Assembly: GCF_009759665.1 (NCBI RefSeq)
Contig: NZ_WQNE01000025.1
Coordinates: 62,001-126,000 of the forward strand
From: Bradyrhizobium cajani
Lineage (GTDB): Bacteria; Pseudomonadota; Alphaproteobacteria; Rhizobiales; Xanthobacteraceae
Direction of reading: 5' to 3'
Length of the DNA stretch: 64,000 bases
The notes under the pieces are model-generated. The model saw only the letters and a program-made list of their open reading frames with translations. It had not been told where the DNA came from and did no database searches. Within the stretch, counting starts at the first letter, position 1; every line of letters begins with the position of its first letter. Both the position numbers and the translations under genes were made by a program. Of this stretch, positions 53,650-62,286 are shown piece after piece.

Positions 53650-55755
53650 GTGACACAAGCCAAGACACCTTCCAAGCCTCCCGTCGCCCCGCGCCGGCCG
53701 CATTCGTTCACGCGCCACGGTATTACCGTGACCGACGATTATGCCTGGCTGAAGGACGAGAAATGGCAGGAGGTGCTGCGCGATCCCGCGGTGCTCGATC
53801 CGGACATCCGCAAATACCTGGATGAAGAGAACGTCTACACCGAAAGCCTGCTCGGCCACACCGCCAGCCTCCAGAAGACGCTGGTGCGCGAGATGCGCGG
53901 ACGGATCAAGGAGGACGATTCCAGCGTGCCGTCGCCGGACGGACCCTTCGCCTATTTCCGCAGGTTTCGCGAGGGCGGGCAGCACGAGCTGTTCGGCCGC
54001 ATGCCGCGCGATGGCGGCGAGGGCCAGATCGTGCTCGATGGCGACGCGCTGGCCACGGACCACAAATACTTCAAGTTTGGCGGCAGCCGGCACTCGCATG
54101 ATCACAAACTGCAGGCCTGGAGCGCCGATACCAAGGGCTCCGAATATTTTTCCATCCGCGTGCGCGACTGGGCGACGGGCAACGACCTCGACGATCTCGT
54201 CGAGGAGACCGACGGCGGCATCGTCTGGGCTGCGGATTGCAAGAGCTTCTTCTACGTGAAGCTCGACGACAACCATCGGCCGATGCAGGTGTGGCGTCAC
54301 AAGCTCGGCACCAGACAGGCCGACGACACGCTCGTCTACGAGGAGCAGGATTCCGGCTGGTTCACCCATCTGCATGAGAGCACCAGCGGCCGCTTCTGCG
54401 TGATCGCGGGCGGCGACCACGAGACCAGCGAGCAGCGGTTGATCGACCTCGCAAATCCCGAGGCGCCGCCGCGCCTGGTCGCGGCGCGCGAGGAAGGCGT
54501 GCAATATTCGCTCGCCGACCGCGGCGACGAGCTGTTCATCCTCACCAATGCCGATGACGCCATCGATTTCAAGATCGTCACGGCGCCGCTCGCCTCGCCC
54601 GAGCGCGAGAACTGGCGCGATCTGATCCCGTATCGCCCGGGCATCTACATCATCGACCTCGATCTCTATGCCGGCCATCTGGTGCGGCTGGAGCGCGCCA
54701 ACGCGCTGCCGTCGATCGTGATCCGCGATCTCGCTGGCCATGAGGAGCACGCCATCGCCTTCGACGAGGCCGCCTATTCGCTGGATACGATGGGCTCCTA
54801 CGAATTCGAGACGACGAATTTACGCTTTGCCTATTCGTCGATGACGACGCCTTCGGAAGTCTATGACTACGACATGGTCAAGCGCACGCGCATCCTTCGC
54901 AAGCGCCAGGAGATCCCGTCCGGCCACGATGCGGCCGATTACGTCACCACGCGCATCATGGCGAAGGCGCATGACGGCGCCGAGGTGCCGGTGTCGATCC
55001 TCCATCGCCGCGGGCTGAAGCTCGACGGCTCGGCGCCACTGCTGCTCTACGGTTACGGCTCCTACGGCATGGCGATGCCGGCCTCGTTCAGCGCCAATCG
55101 GCTGTCGCTGGTCGATCGCGGCTTCGTCTACGCCATCGCCCATATTCGCGGCGGCGCCGACAAGGGCTGGGGCTGGTATCTCGACGGCAAGCGCGAGAAG
55201 AAGACGAACTCGTTCGACGACTTCGCCGCGAGCGCCCGGGCGCTGATCGATGCGAAGTACACCAGCGCTAAGCGCATCGTCGGCCATGGCGGCTCGGCCG
55301 GCGGCATGCTGATGGGCGCGGTCGCCAACCGCGCCGGCGAATTGTTCGCGGGCATCGTCGCGGAAGTGCCGTTCGTCGACGTGCTCAACACCATGCTCGA
55401 CGACACGCTGCCGCTGACGCCGCCGGAATGGCCCGAATGGGGCAACCCGATCGAAAGCGAGAAGGATTTTCGCACCATCCTGTCCTACTCGCCCTACGAC
55501 AACGTCGCCGCAAGGGACTATCCGGCGATCCTGGCGATGGGCGGGCTGACCGATCCGCGCGTCACCTATTGGGAGCCTGCCAAATGGATCGCGCGCCTGC
55601 GCGCCACCATGCTCGGCGGCGGCCCGGTCCTGCTCCGCACCAACATGGGCGCGGGCCACGGCGGCGCCTCGGGGCGCTTCGACCGGCTCGATGAAGTCGC
55701 GATCGTGTATGCGTTCGCGCTGTGGGCGACGGGTATGGCGGAGGCCGGGGTGTAA
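53650..55755 (+). CDS. ptrB: Oligopeptidase B (S9A family serine peptidase)
   Basis: The 701-residue protein has an N-terminal beta-propeller (about 70-410) and C-terminal alpha/beta hydrolase domain. The triad is visible: Ser549 in GHGGSAGGM, Asp635 in GGLTDPRV and His670 in GAGHGGASGRFD. YGSYGMAMPASFSANRLSLV and HIRGGADKGWGWYLDGK are family hallmarks. It cleaves short peptides after basic residues, in the cytoplasm (no signal). GTG at 53650 follows GAGGA; the longer frame is repeat-derived. Confidence 0.93.
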   Translation: MTQAKTPSKPPVAPRRPHSFTRHGITVTDDYAWLKDEKWQEVLRDPAVLDPDIRKYLDEENVYTESLLGHTASLQKTLVREMRGRIKEDDSSVPSPDGPFAYFRRFREGGQHELFGRMPRDGGEGQIVLDGDALATDHKYFKFGGSRHSHDHKLQAWSADTKGSEYFSIRVRDWATGNDLDDLVEETDGGIVWAADCKSFFYVKLDDNHRPMQVWRHKLGTRQADDTLVYEEQDSGWFTHLHESTSGRFCVIAGGDHETSEQRLIDLANPEAPPRLVAAREEGVQYSLADRGDELFILTNADDAIDFKIVTAPLASPERENWRDLIPYRPGIYIIDLDLYAGHLVRLERANALPSIVIRDLAGHEEHAIAFDEAAYSLDTMGSYEFETTNLRFAYSSMTTPSEVYDYDMVKRTRILRKRQEIPSGHDAADYVTTRIMAKAHDGAEVPVSILHRRGLKLDGSAPLLLYGYGSYGMAMPASFSANRLSLVDRGFVYAIAHIRGGADKGWGWYLDGKREKKTNSFDDFAASARALIDAKYTSAKRIVGHGGSAGGMLMGAVANRAGELFAGIVAEVPFVDVLNTMLDDTLPLTPPEWPEWGNPIESEKDFRTILSYSPYDNVAARDYPAILAMGGLTDPRVTYWEPAKWIARLRATMLGGGPVLLRTNMGAGHGGASGRFDRLDEVAIVYAFALWATGMAEAGV

Positions 55756-55759
55756 CCTT

Positions 55760-55845
55760 GTAGCCCGGATGGAGCGCAGCGAAATCCGGGACTCGTGCAG
55801 ACCGCAACACTGTTCCCGGATTGCGCTTCGCTCCATCCGGGCTAC
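55760..55845. repeat. Inverted repeat GTAGCCCGGAT / ATCCGGGCTAC
   Basis: Outer arms GTAGCCCGGATGGAGCGCAG and CGCTCCATCCGGGCTAC with inner AATCCGGG / CCCGGATT. It starts five bases after the peptidase stop. Related in arm sequence to 50715. Confidence 0.83.
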
Positions 55846-55880
55846 GGGCCAGACGTTGTTTCGCGCACATGTTTCCGCGC

Positions 55881-56024
55881 TGTCGTCCCTGCGAACGCAG
55901 GGACCCATACCGCGTGATCCATCGGTGCAGTCAAGGTAGCAGCACCAGCTAAGGCGTCTTAACTGAGAGTCTTCGCCCAAGGTCTCCCTGGGGTTATGGG
56001 TCCCTGCGTTCGCAGGGACGACAG
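55881..56024. repeat. Intergenic palindromic repeat, copy 2 of the 1774 element (opposite orientation)
   Basis: TGTCGTCCCTGCGAACGCAG and CTGCGTTCGCAGGGACGACA are the arms. On the minus strand it shows CATAACC, CAGGGAG, GGCGAAGACT, GATGGAT and CGCGGTATGGGTCCC in the same order as 1774-1902. The arm base changes are paired (CCGGCG/CGCCGG to CCTGCG/CGCAGG), so the hairpin is kept. Confidence 0.82.
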
Positions 56025-56183
56025 TGGAGGGTGTGGGGCGAGTTGTCGCCCCACAAACAAGCTCACACCGCGCCGTGCGCCCTTCCACTCGACGGTGTAG
56101 AGCTTCTTCTTGTCCGGCGAAAAGGCAAGGCCGTGCGGATTGACGAGGTCGATGAGCACGGCGCTGATCTTGCCATCGTTCTC
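56025..56183 (-). pseudogene. Remnant of an SMP-30/gluconolactonase-type gene
   Basis: About 50 codons read ENDGKISAVLIDLVNPHGLA then FSPDKKKLYTVEWKGARRG, a segment typical of the SMP-30 beta-propeller. An in-frame TAA lies immediately upstream (56184-56186), and repeat elements bound both sides (55881-56024 and 56193-56241). This is a gene fragment left between repeats. It precedes a sugar-acid-type operon, consistent with a former lactonase there. Confidence 0.65.
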
Positions 56184-56192
56184 TTATTGCCT

Positions 56193-56241
56193 GAGCATGA
56201 TCTTTTCGGAAAACCGCTGCACACTTTTTCGGATCATGCTC
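56193..56241. repeat. Inverted repeat GAGCATGATC ... GATCATGCTC
   Basis: Ten-base perfect outer arms enclose TTTTCGGAAAACCGCTGCAC and ACTTTTTCG. The element touches the stop codon of the RraA-type gene and may serve as its 3' hairpin. Confidence 0.83.
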
Positions 56242-56960
56242 TAGCGACCGTTCTTCTTCCGCCATTCCGCGAAGTCGATGAGCGTCTGCGGGTCGGTCGC
56301 TGGATAGAGGCCAAAGATGCCGCGGCCCTTGCCGACTTCCTCGGTGACGAAATCCTCGAACGCGGTCATCTCGAAGGTTTCGTTGGCGATCTCGTCGGCC
56401 AGATGCGCGGGGATCACGATGACGCCGTCGGCATCGCCGAGAATGACGTCGCCGGGAAACACCGGCGCATCGCCGCAGCCGATCGGGACGTTGATCTCGA
56501 TGGCCTGGTGCAGCGTGAGGTTGGTCGGCGCCGAGGGGCGGTGATGATAGGCCGGGATGCCGAGCTTGGCGATCTCGGCGGAATCGCGAAAGCCGCCGTC
56601 GGTGACGACGCCGGCAACGCCGCGCTTCATCAGGCGCGTGACCAGGATCGCGCCGGCTGACGCCGCGCGCGCATCCTTGCGGCTGTCCATCACCAGCACG
56701 GCGCCTGCCGGACAATCCTCGACCGCCTTGCGCTGCGGATGCGAGCGATCCTTGAAGACGTCGATGGTGTTGAGGTCCTCGCGCGCCGGCATGTAGCGCA
56801 GCGTGAAGGCCTCCCCGACCATAGTCGGCTGATCCGGGCCCACGGGGTAGACATCCTGGATCATCTGGATGCGCAGGCCGCGCTTGAACAGCGCGGTTGC
56901 GACGGTGGCGGTGGAGACGGATTTGAGCTTGTTGCGAGTGGCTTCGGAAAGTTTGGACAT
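56241..56960 (-). CDS. RraA-family protein, probable class II pyruvate-type aldolase
   Basis: The 239-residue protein has the RraA/HMG-aldolase motif GVAGVVTDGGFRDSAEI, with the Asp, Arg and Asp that bind metal and substrate in 4-carboxy-4-hydroxy-2-oxoadipate-type aldolases. True RNase regulators lack this need, and the neighbours are catabolic, so cleavage of a 2-keto acid made by the dehydratase upstream is inferred. ATG at 56960 follows GAGAGAG. A palindromic repeat separates it from the dehydratase gene on the same strand. Confidence 0.85.
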   Translation of the reverse strand: MSKLSEATRNKLKSVSTATVATALFKRGLRIQMIQDVYPVGPDQPTMVGEAFTLRYMPAREDLNTIDVFKDRSHPQRKAVEDCPAGAVLVMDSRKDARAASAGAILVTRLMKRGVAGVVTDGGFRDSAEIAKLGIPAYHHRPSAPTNLTLHQAIEINVPIGCGDAPVFPGDVILGDADGVIVIPAHLADEIANETFEMTAFEDFVTEEVGKGRGIFGLYPATDPQTLIDFAEWRKKNGR

Positions 56961-56978
56961 TGGTACACTCTCTCTTTC

Positions 56979-57081
56979 GTCATTCCGGGGCGCGCGCAGC
57001 GCGAGCCCGGAATCCATTGGGCCGCAAGCACTGCAGAGAAATGGATTCCGGGCTCATCGCTTCGCGATGCCCCGGAATGAC
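56979..57081. repeat. Intergenic repeat, CATTCCGGGG family
   Basis: GTCATTCCGGGGCGCGCGCA and GCCCCGGAATGAC arms with inner CCCGGAATCCATT / AATGGATTCCGGG... pair. Same family as 4056 and 5468. It lies between two genes of one operon, as at 5468. Confidence 0.82.
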
Positions 57082-57089
57082 AGGGGTCA

Positions 57090-58826
57090 CTAGTAAATCG
57101 ACGGCTCGCCGATCGGCGCGCCGAAATCGGTCTCCAGGAAGTCGAAATCGCAGCCGTCGTTGGCCTGCTTGATGTGCTTGGTGAACATCCAGCCATAGCC
57201 GCGCTCGAAGCGGCGCTCGGGCTGCTTCCAGGCGGCGCGGCGCTTGGCGAGTTCGGCCTCGGGCACATCGAGGTTGATGGTGCGCGCGGCGACGTCGAGG
57301 GTGATGCGGTCGCCGTTCCGTACCAGCGCCAGCGGACCGCCGATGTAGGACTCGGGCGAAACGTGCAAAATGCAGGCGCCGTAGCTGGTGCCGCTCATGC
57401 GCGCGTCCGAGATGCGCACCATGTCGCGCACGCCCTGCTTCACGAGCTTGGTCGGGATCGGCAGCATGCCCCATTCCGGCATGCCCGGGCCGCCCTGCGG
57501 CCCGGCATTGCGCAGGATCAGGATGTGATCCTCGGTGACGTCCAAATTGGGATCGTCGACCGCCTTCTTCATCGAGGGATAGTCGTCAAACACCAGCGCA
57601 GGTCCGGTGTGCTTGAGGAAGCGCGGCGCGCAGGCGGAGGGCTTGATGACGCAGCCGTCGGGCGCGAGATTGCCCTTGAGCACGGCGAGCGCGCCTTCCT
57701 TGTAGATGGGATTGTCGACCGGGCGGATCACGTCGGCGTTGTGCACTTCGGCGCCGTCGATGTTCTCGCCCAGCGTCTGACCGGTCACGGTGATGCAATC
57801 GAGATGCAGATGTTGCTTGATCTGGCTCATCAACGCCGGCAGGCCGCCGGCATAGAAGAAATCCTCCATCAGATAGGCATCGCCGCTCGGACGGACGTTG
57901 GCGATGACGGGCACCTTGCGGCTCGCGATCTCGAAATCGTCCAGCCCGATGTCCTGGCCGGCGCGGCGGGCCTGCGCGATCAGATGGATGATCGCGTTGG
58001 TCGAGCACCCCATCGCCATCGCCACCGCAATCGCGTTCTCGAACGCCTTGCGGGTCTGGATCGTCTTCGGCGTCAGATCCTCCCACACCATCTCGACGAT
58101 GCGCCGGCCGCATTCGGAGGCCATGCGGATGTGGTTGGCGTCGGCGGCGGGGATCGAGGACGCGCCGGGCAGCGTCATGCCGATCGCTTCCGCGATCGCC
58201 GTCATGGTCGAGGCTGTGCCCATGGTCATGCAGGTGCCGTAGCTGCGGGCGATGCCGGCCTCGATGTCGAGCCAGTCCTTGTCAGAGATCTTTCCGGCGC
58301 GGCGCTCGTCCCAGTATTTCCAGCCGTCGGAGCCCGAGCCGAGCGTCTTGCCCTTCCAGTTGCCGCGCAGCATGGGGCCTGCCGGCAGATAGATCGCCGG
58401 GATGTTCATCGAGGTCGCGCCCAAGAGCAGCGCCGGAGTGGTCTTGTCGCAGCCGCCCATCAGCACCACGCCGTCGACGGGATGGCTGCGCAACAGCTCC
58501 TCGGCGTCCATCGCCAGCAGATTGCGATAGAGCATGGTGGTCGGCTTAAGCAGCGATTCCGACAGCGACAGCGCCGGCAGTTCCAGCGGCAGGCCGCCGG
58601 CCATCAGGATGCCGCGCTTGACGTCGTCGACGCGCGACTTGAAGTGCATGTGGCAGGGCTGGGCATCCGACCAGGTGTTGAGGATCGCGATGATCGGGCG
58701 GTCCTTCCACTCCTCCGGCGCGTAGCCCATCTGCATGGTGCGGGAGCGGTGTCCGAACGAGCGGAGATCGTCGGGCGCAAACCAGCGCGCACTGCGGAGC
58801 TGGTCGGGTGTTTTCTTCTTGGTCAC
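57090..58826 (-). CDS. IlvD/Edd family dehydratase (sugar-acid dehydratase)
   Basis: The 578-residue iron-sulfur enzyme shows the cluster cysteines Cys58 (WSDAQPCHMH), Cys126 (MGGCDKTTPA) and Cys199 (YGTCMTMGTAST), plus the catalytic Ser in SGTSYGACI. ARWFAPDDLRSFGHRSR is typical of L-arabonate/D-xylonate-type members rather than IlvD itself. It should dehydrate an aldonic acid to a 2-keto-3-deoxy acid. GTG at 58826 overlaps the permease stop by four bases; ATG at 58841 is possible. Confidence 0.9.
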   Translation of the reverse strand: MTKKKTPDQLRSARWFAPDDLRSFGHRSRTMQMGYAPEEWKDRPIIAILNTWSDAQPCHMHFKSRVDDVKRGILMAGGLPLELPALSLSESLLKPTTMLYRNLLAMDAEELLRSHPVDGVVLMGGCDKTTPALLLGATSMNIPAIYLPAGPMLRGNWKGKTLGSGSDGWKYWDERRAGKISDKDWLDIEAGIARSYGTCMTMGTASTMTAIAEAIGMTLPGASSIPAADANHIRMASECGRRIVEMVWEDLTPKTIQTRKAFENAIAVAMAMGCSTNAIIHLIAQARRAGQDIGLDDFEIASRKVPVIANVRPSGDAYLMEDFFYAGGLPALMSQIKQHLHLDCITVTGQTLGENIDGAEVHNADVIRPVDNPIYKEGALAVLKGNLAPDGCVIKPSACAPRFLKHTGPALVFDDYPSMKKAVDDPNLDVTEDHILILRNAGPQGGPGMPEWGMLPIPTKLVKQGVRDMVRISDARMSGTSYGACILHVSPESYIGGPLALVRNGDRITLDVAARTINLDVPEAELAKRRAAWKQPERRFERGYGWMFTKHIKQANDGCDFDFLETDFGAPIGEPSIY

Positions 58827-59683
58827 GATTGAGTGCCCCATTTCTGGACGGTGTTCCGCTCGATGGCGCGGAAGATCAGGTTCTCGACAAAGAGCCCGAT
58901 GATGATCACGGTCAAGAGGCCGGCGAAGACGGCAGGTATGTCGAGCAGATTGCGGTTCTCGAAGATGAACCAGCCGAGTCCGCCCTGGCCCGAGGACACG
59001 CCGAACACCAGCTCGGCCGCGATCAGCGTGCGCCAGGCGAAGGCCCAGCCGATCTTGAGACCGGTGAGGATCGAGCCGAAGGCGGCCGGGATGAGGATTT
59101 TCGCCACGTAAGGCAGCCCGCGCAGGCCGTAATTGCGGCCGACCATGCGCAGCGTGTTGGACACGCTCTTGAAGCCGGAATGGGTGTTGAGCGCGACCGG
59201 CCACAGCACCGAATGGATCAGCACGAAGACGAGGCTGCCATTGCCGAGCCCGAACCAGATCAGCGCGAGCGGCAACAGCGCGATTGCCGGCAACGGGTTG
59301 AACATCGCCGTCACCGTCTCCAGGAAGTCGGTGCCGATCCGCGTCGAGATCGCGAGTATGGTGAAGATCGCGGCGAGCACGATGCCCGCCGAATAGCCCA
59401 TGAACAGCACCTTCAGCGAGGTCCAGGCGCGCATCGGAATGGTGCCGTCCTTGACGCGGTCGAACAGCGTCACGAAGGTGTCGTGCAGGGTCGGAAACAG
59501 CAGCGGATTGTCGAGATAGACGCCGTAGGCTTCCCAGACCGCCGCCAGGAACAGGATGATGACGGACTTGCGGACGAAGCCGTCGTTCCACAACAGCTCG
59601 ACAACGCTCAGCTTGCGCTCGACCTCGCTCGCGCCGCCGGCGGCCACTGTCGCATCACGCAGCAGAATTCTTGCTTCGCCCAT
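58823..59683 (-). CDS. ABC transporter permease (SsuC/TauC type)
   Basis: The 286-residue protein has about six membrane segments and the binding-protein-dependent transport loop (RTLIAAELVFGVSSGQGGLGW) that docks the ATPase. The family moves taurine, sulfonates, nitrate or pyrimidine precursors, but such systems also serve other organic anions. ATG at 59683 follows GAGGGAG; an upstream ATG at 59698 would overlap the ATPase stop. It lies between the ATPase and the dehydratase. Confidence 0.92.
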   Translation of the reverse strand: MGEARILLRDATVAAGGASEVERKLSVVELLWNDGFVRKSVIILFLAAVWEAYGVYLDNPLLFPTLHDTFVTLFDRVKDGTIPMRAWTSLKVLFMGYSAGIVLAAIFTILAISTRIGTDFLETVTAMFNPLPAIALLPLALIWFGLGNGSLVFVLIHSVLWPVALNTHSGFKSVSNTLRMVGRNYGLRGLPYVAKILIPAAFGSILTGLKIGWAFAWRTLIAAELVFGVSSGQGGLGWFIFENRNLLDIPAVFAGLLTVIIIGLFVENLIFRAIERNTVQKWGTQS

Positions 59684-59694
59684 GACTGGCTCCC

Positions 59695-60456
59695 TCAATG
59701 CGCGGTTGCTTCGGAAGCGAACAGGAGATCGTGGATCTCCTTCTCGAGCCGGCCGGCGCTGCCATCGCCACTGGAGACCTTGTCGACGTCGACCACCTCG
59801 GCCTTGACGCGGCCAGGATGCGGCGACAGCAGCAGGATGCGGTTGCCGATGCGGATCGCTTCCGCGATCGAATGGGTCACAAACAGCACGGTGAATTTGG
59901 TCTCGCTCCAGAGCTGGAGCAATTCGTCCTGGCAGGTGCGCCGCGTCAGCGCGTCGAGCGCAGCGAACGGCTCGTCCATCAGCAGGATGTCCGGCTCCAT
60001 CGCCATGCCGCGCGCGATCGCGACGCGCTGCTTCATGCCGCCGGACAGCGTGTGCGGATAGGCATCGACCACACGCGTGAGGCCGACCTTCTCGATATAG
60101 GCCCGCGCCTTCGCCTCGGCGTCCTTGCGCGACAGCTTCCTCGCCGTGAGCAGCGGGAACATCACATTGGCGAGCACGCTCTTCCAGGGCAGCAGCTGAT
60201 CGAACTCCTGGAAGATCATCATGCGGTCGGCGCCGGGACCGTGGATCTCGCGGCCGTTGATGCTCATGCGGCCTTCGCTCGGGCTCATGTAGCCGCCGAC
60301 GGCCTTGAGCAGGGTCGACTTGCCGCAGCCGGACGGCCCGAGCAACACGAAGCGATCGGACCGGTCGACGGTGAAGCTTACCCTCTCCGTGGCAGTGACG
60401 ACGGCGCTGGAGGTCTTGTAGCGCAGCGTCACGGAGCTGACGTCGAGCAGCGCCAT
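59695..60456 (-). CDS. ABC transporter ATP-binding protein (SsuB/TauB type)
   Basis: The 253-residue ATPase has Walker A LLGPSGCGKST, Q-loop MIFQEFDQLLPW, signature LSGGMKQRVAIARG, Walker B ILLMDEPFAALD and the switch His in VTHSIAEA. Its ATG overlaps the binding-protein stop (TGATG). It powers the permease encoded next. Confidence 0.95.
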   Translation of the reverse strand: MALLDVSSVTLRYKTSSAVVTATERVSFTVDRSDRFVLLGPSGCGKSTLLKAVGGYMSPSEGRMSINGREIHGPGADRMMIFQEFDQLLPWKSVLANVMFPLLTARKLSRKDAEAKARAYIEKVGLTRVVDAYPHTLSGGMKQRVAIARGMAMEPDILLMDEPFAALDALTRRTCQDELLQLWSETKFTVLFVTHSIAEAIRIGNRILLLSPHPGRVKAEVVDVDKVSSGDGSAGRLEKEIHDLLFASEATAH

Positions 60457-61475
60457 CAGTTGCCCTTCAGGTCATGCGCGACGGGCAGGTAATAATCCGT
60501 CCAGGCCTTGGGCTGATTCTTCAGCGTGCCGGTCTTGTAGAGATGCGCCGCGAACTTCATCGTGCCCTGCGGCTCGAGGTTCCACTCCATCATGCCGGGC
60601 TCCTTCAGGAGGTCGAGCAGCTCTTCCACCGAAGTCTTGTCGCCGGTGATCTCCTTGTAGATCTCGACCGCCTGCTTGGTGTCGCTGCGGATCAGGTCCT
60701 GCGCTTCCTTGGTCGCATCGCGCACGGCCTGGATGATTTTTGGATTGGCGTCGGCGAATTTGGTCGTGGTGAAGAACTGGGCCTGGCTGAGCGGGCCGCC
60801 CATCACGTCGGGCGACGACAGCACCACATGCGCGCCCGGCACGTTCTTCAGCTCCAGGAAGGTGAACGGCGGGATCGAGAAGTGGTTGTGCACCTCGTGC
60901 TTGGGATTGGCGAGCGCCGCATAGGCGTCGGGATGGCCGAGCTGCACGGTGTTGGCGTCCAGCTTCGACCATTGGTCGGCGCCGAAGGCCTCGGCGGCCG
61001 CGATCTGAAGCACGATCGCCTGCGTCGAGACCTTCACCGTCGGCACGGCGATCTTGTCAGCCTGGCCAAAATCCTTGATCGACTTGATGTTGGCGTCGCG
61101 GCTGATCAGCGTCATCGGCTGGGCGGACGTGGCGACGATGCCCTTCACGCCGCCGCGGGTGCGGTCCCACAGCAAAAGCAGATTGCCGGTGCCGGTGTTG
61201 AGGATGTCGACGCCGCCGGCGAGCAGCGCGTCGGTCTGCGCGCCGCCGCCGGAGAACGTAATCCATTTGGTGTTGACACCGGAGACGCCGAGGGAAGCCG
61301 CATGCTTCTCGATCAGCTTCAGCTTCTCCATGATGTGGCTCGGCATGTAGAAGATGCCGGGCTGCCGCGACAGCGCGATCTCGGATTTCTGCTGCGCATG
61401 CGCCGTTTGCGCCATGAAGGCGGATGCGGCGATCAGGGCGGCGGCCGCAAGCCTGCTACGAAGATGCATGATCAT
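60456..61475 (-). CDS. ABC transporter substrate-binding protein (NMT1/TauA type)
   Basis: The 339-residue protein has a signal peptide (1-27, AHAQQ) and the NMT1/SsuA-like fold: ALSRQPGIFYMPSHIMEKLK, VDILNTGTGNLLLLWDR and KDFGQADKIAVPTVKVSTQA. It is the first gene of the operon and captures the substrate in the periplasm. ATG at 61475 follows GGAGG at about twelve bases; ATG at 61469 is the alternative. The ligand is unknown, probably a carboxylate processed by the dehydratase and aldolase. Confidence 0.93.
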   Translation of the reverse strand: MIMHLRSRLAAAALIAASAFMAQTAHAQQKSEIALSRQPGIFYMPSHIMEKLKLIEKHAASLGVSGVNTKWITFSGGGAQTDALLAGGVDILNTGTGNLLLLWDRTRGGVKGIVATSAQPMTLISRDANIKSIKDFGQADKIAVPTVKVSTQAIVLQIAAAEAFGADQWSKLDANTVQLGHPDAYAALANPKHEVHNHFSIPPFTFLELKNVPGAHVVLSSPDVMGGPLSQAQFFTTTKFADANPKIIQAVRDATKEAQDLIRSDTKQAVEIYKEITGDKTSVEELLDLLKEPGMMEWNLEPQGTMKFAAHLYKTGTLKNQPKAWTDYYLPVAHDLKGN

Positions 61476-61520
61476 TGTTGTGTGTTTCCTCCGGTCATCG
61501 TCGCGCTGCGTTGACGCTAG

Positions 61521-61546
61521 TGATGCACTAATATATTAGTGCATCA
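61521..61546. promoter_or_regulatory. Perfect 26-bp palindrome, probable GntR operator
   Basis: The half-site TGATGCACTAATA is followed immediately by its exact complement TATTAGTGCATCA. It is 23 bases before the GntR start and 45 from the binding-protein start, so one dimer could control both directions. The AT centre could also overlap a -10 element. Confidence 0.85.
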
Positions 61547-61569
61547 AAGGCAAGCCCGCGGGACCCGCC

Positions 61570-62286
61570 ATGGAACACCCCCACGCCGCGCCGCGCGCGG
61601 CTCCACGACCCGCCGCCCGGCTCGATCGCGGCCGTCAAGCCGCGCCGCAGGTGTTCGAGCGACTGCGCAACGCGATCATCGCCCTGGAACTGCCGCCGGG
61701 CGCCCCACTGTCACGGGCCGAGCTGGCCAGCCAGTTCGGCGTCAGTTCGACGCCGGTGCGAGATGCCTTGATGCGGCTCGAGGAAGAGGGCCTGGTCGAC
61801 GTATTTCCGCAGCATGCGACCGTGGTCAGCCGGATCGACGTCGGTCGCGCACAACAGGCGCATTTCCTGCGCCAGGCGCTCGAGCTGGAGATCGTCCGCC
61901 TGCTCGCAACCGGTCACGACGCGTCCCTGATCCTCCGCCTGGATCAGGCCATCGCCTTGCAACAGCAATTCGCCAAGGCCGGCGACTTCGAAGCCTTCAT
62001 GGCCGGCGACAACGACTTCCACGCCCAGCTCTACACGGCCGCCGGCAAGCAGGATCTGTGGGCGCTGGTGCACAGCCGCAGCGGGCACAGCGACCGTTTG
62101 CGCCGGCTGCACCTGCCCTCGCCCGGCAAGGCCCAGAACATCGTTCGCCACCACAAACTGATCACGCGCGCGATCGAGGCGGGGGATGCCGATGCTGCGC
62201 AACAACATCTGCGCAAGCATCTGTCGGGCACGCTCAGCGAGCTCGACAAGATCCGGAGCCACTATCCGGAGTATCTGACCGATTAG
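61570..62286 (+). CDS. GntR family regulator, FadR/FCD subgroup
   Basis: The 238-residue protein has a winged helix (about 25-90: LSRAELASQFGVSSTPVRDALMRLEEEGLV, broken at FGVSS) and an all-helical FCD ligand domain (about 100-230) with His and Asp residues (DNDFHAQLY, HHKLITRAIEAGD) that hold a metal in the family. Such regulators respond to organic or sugar acids. It is divergent from the transporter/dehydratase operon, with the palindrome between. ATG at 61570. Confidence 0.92.
   Translation: MEHPHAAPRAAPRPAARLDRGRQAAPQVFERLRNAIIALELPPGAPLSRAELASQFGVSSTPVRDALMRLEEEGLVDVFPQHATVVSRIDVGRAQQAHFLRQALELEIVRLLATGHDASLILRLDQAIALQQQFAKAGDFEAFMAGDNDFHAQLYTAAGKQDLWALVHSRSGHSDRLRRLHLPSPGKAQNIVRHHKLITRAIEAGDADAAQQHLRKHLSGTLSELDKIRSHYPEYLTD

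Noticed and set aside
51907..54750. 947-codon frame containing the MBOAT gene
   Set aside because: The part above 53343 is a shadow of the peptidase and repeat; MLFNSYPF is the family start.
57090..59591. 833-codon frame containing the dehydratase
   Set aside because: The part above 58841 is an out-of-frame reading of the permease.
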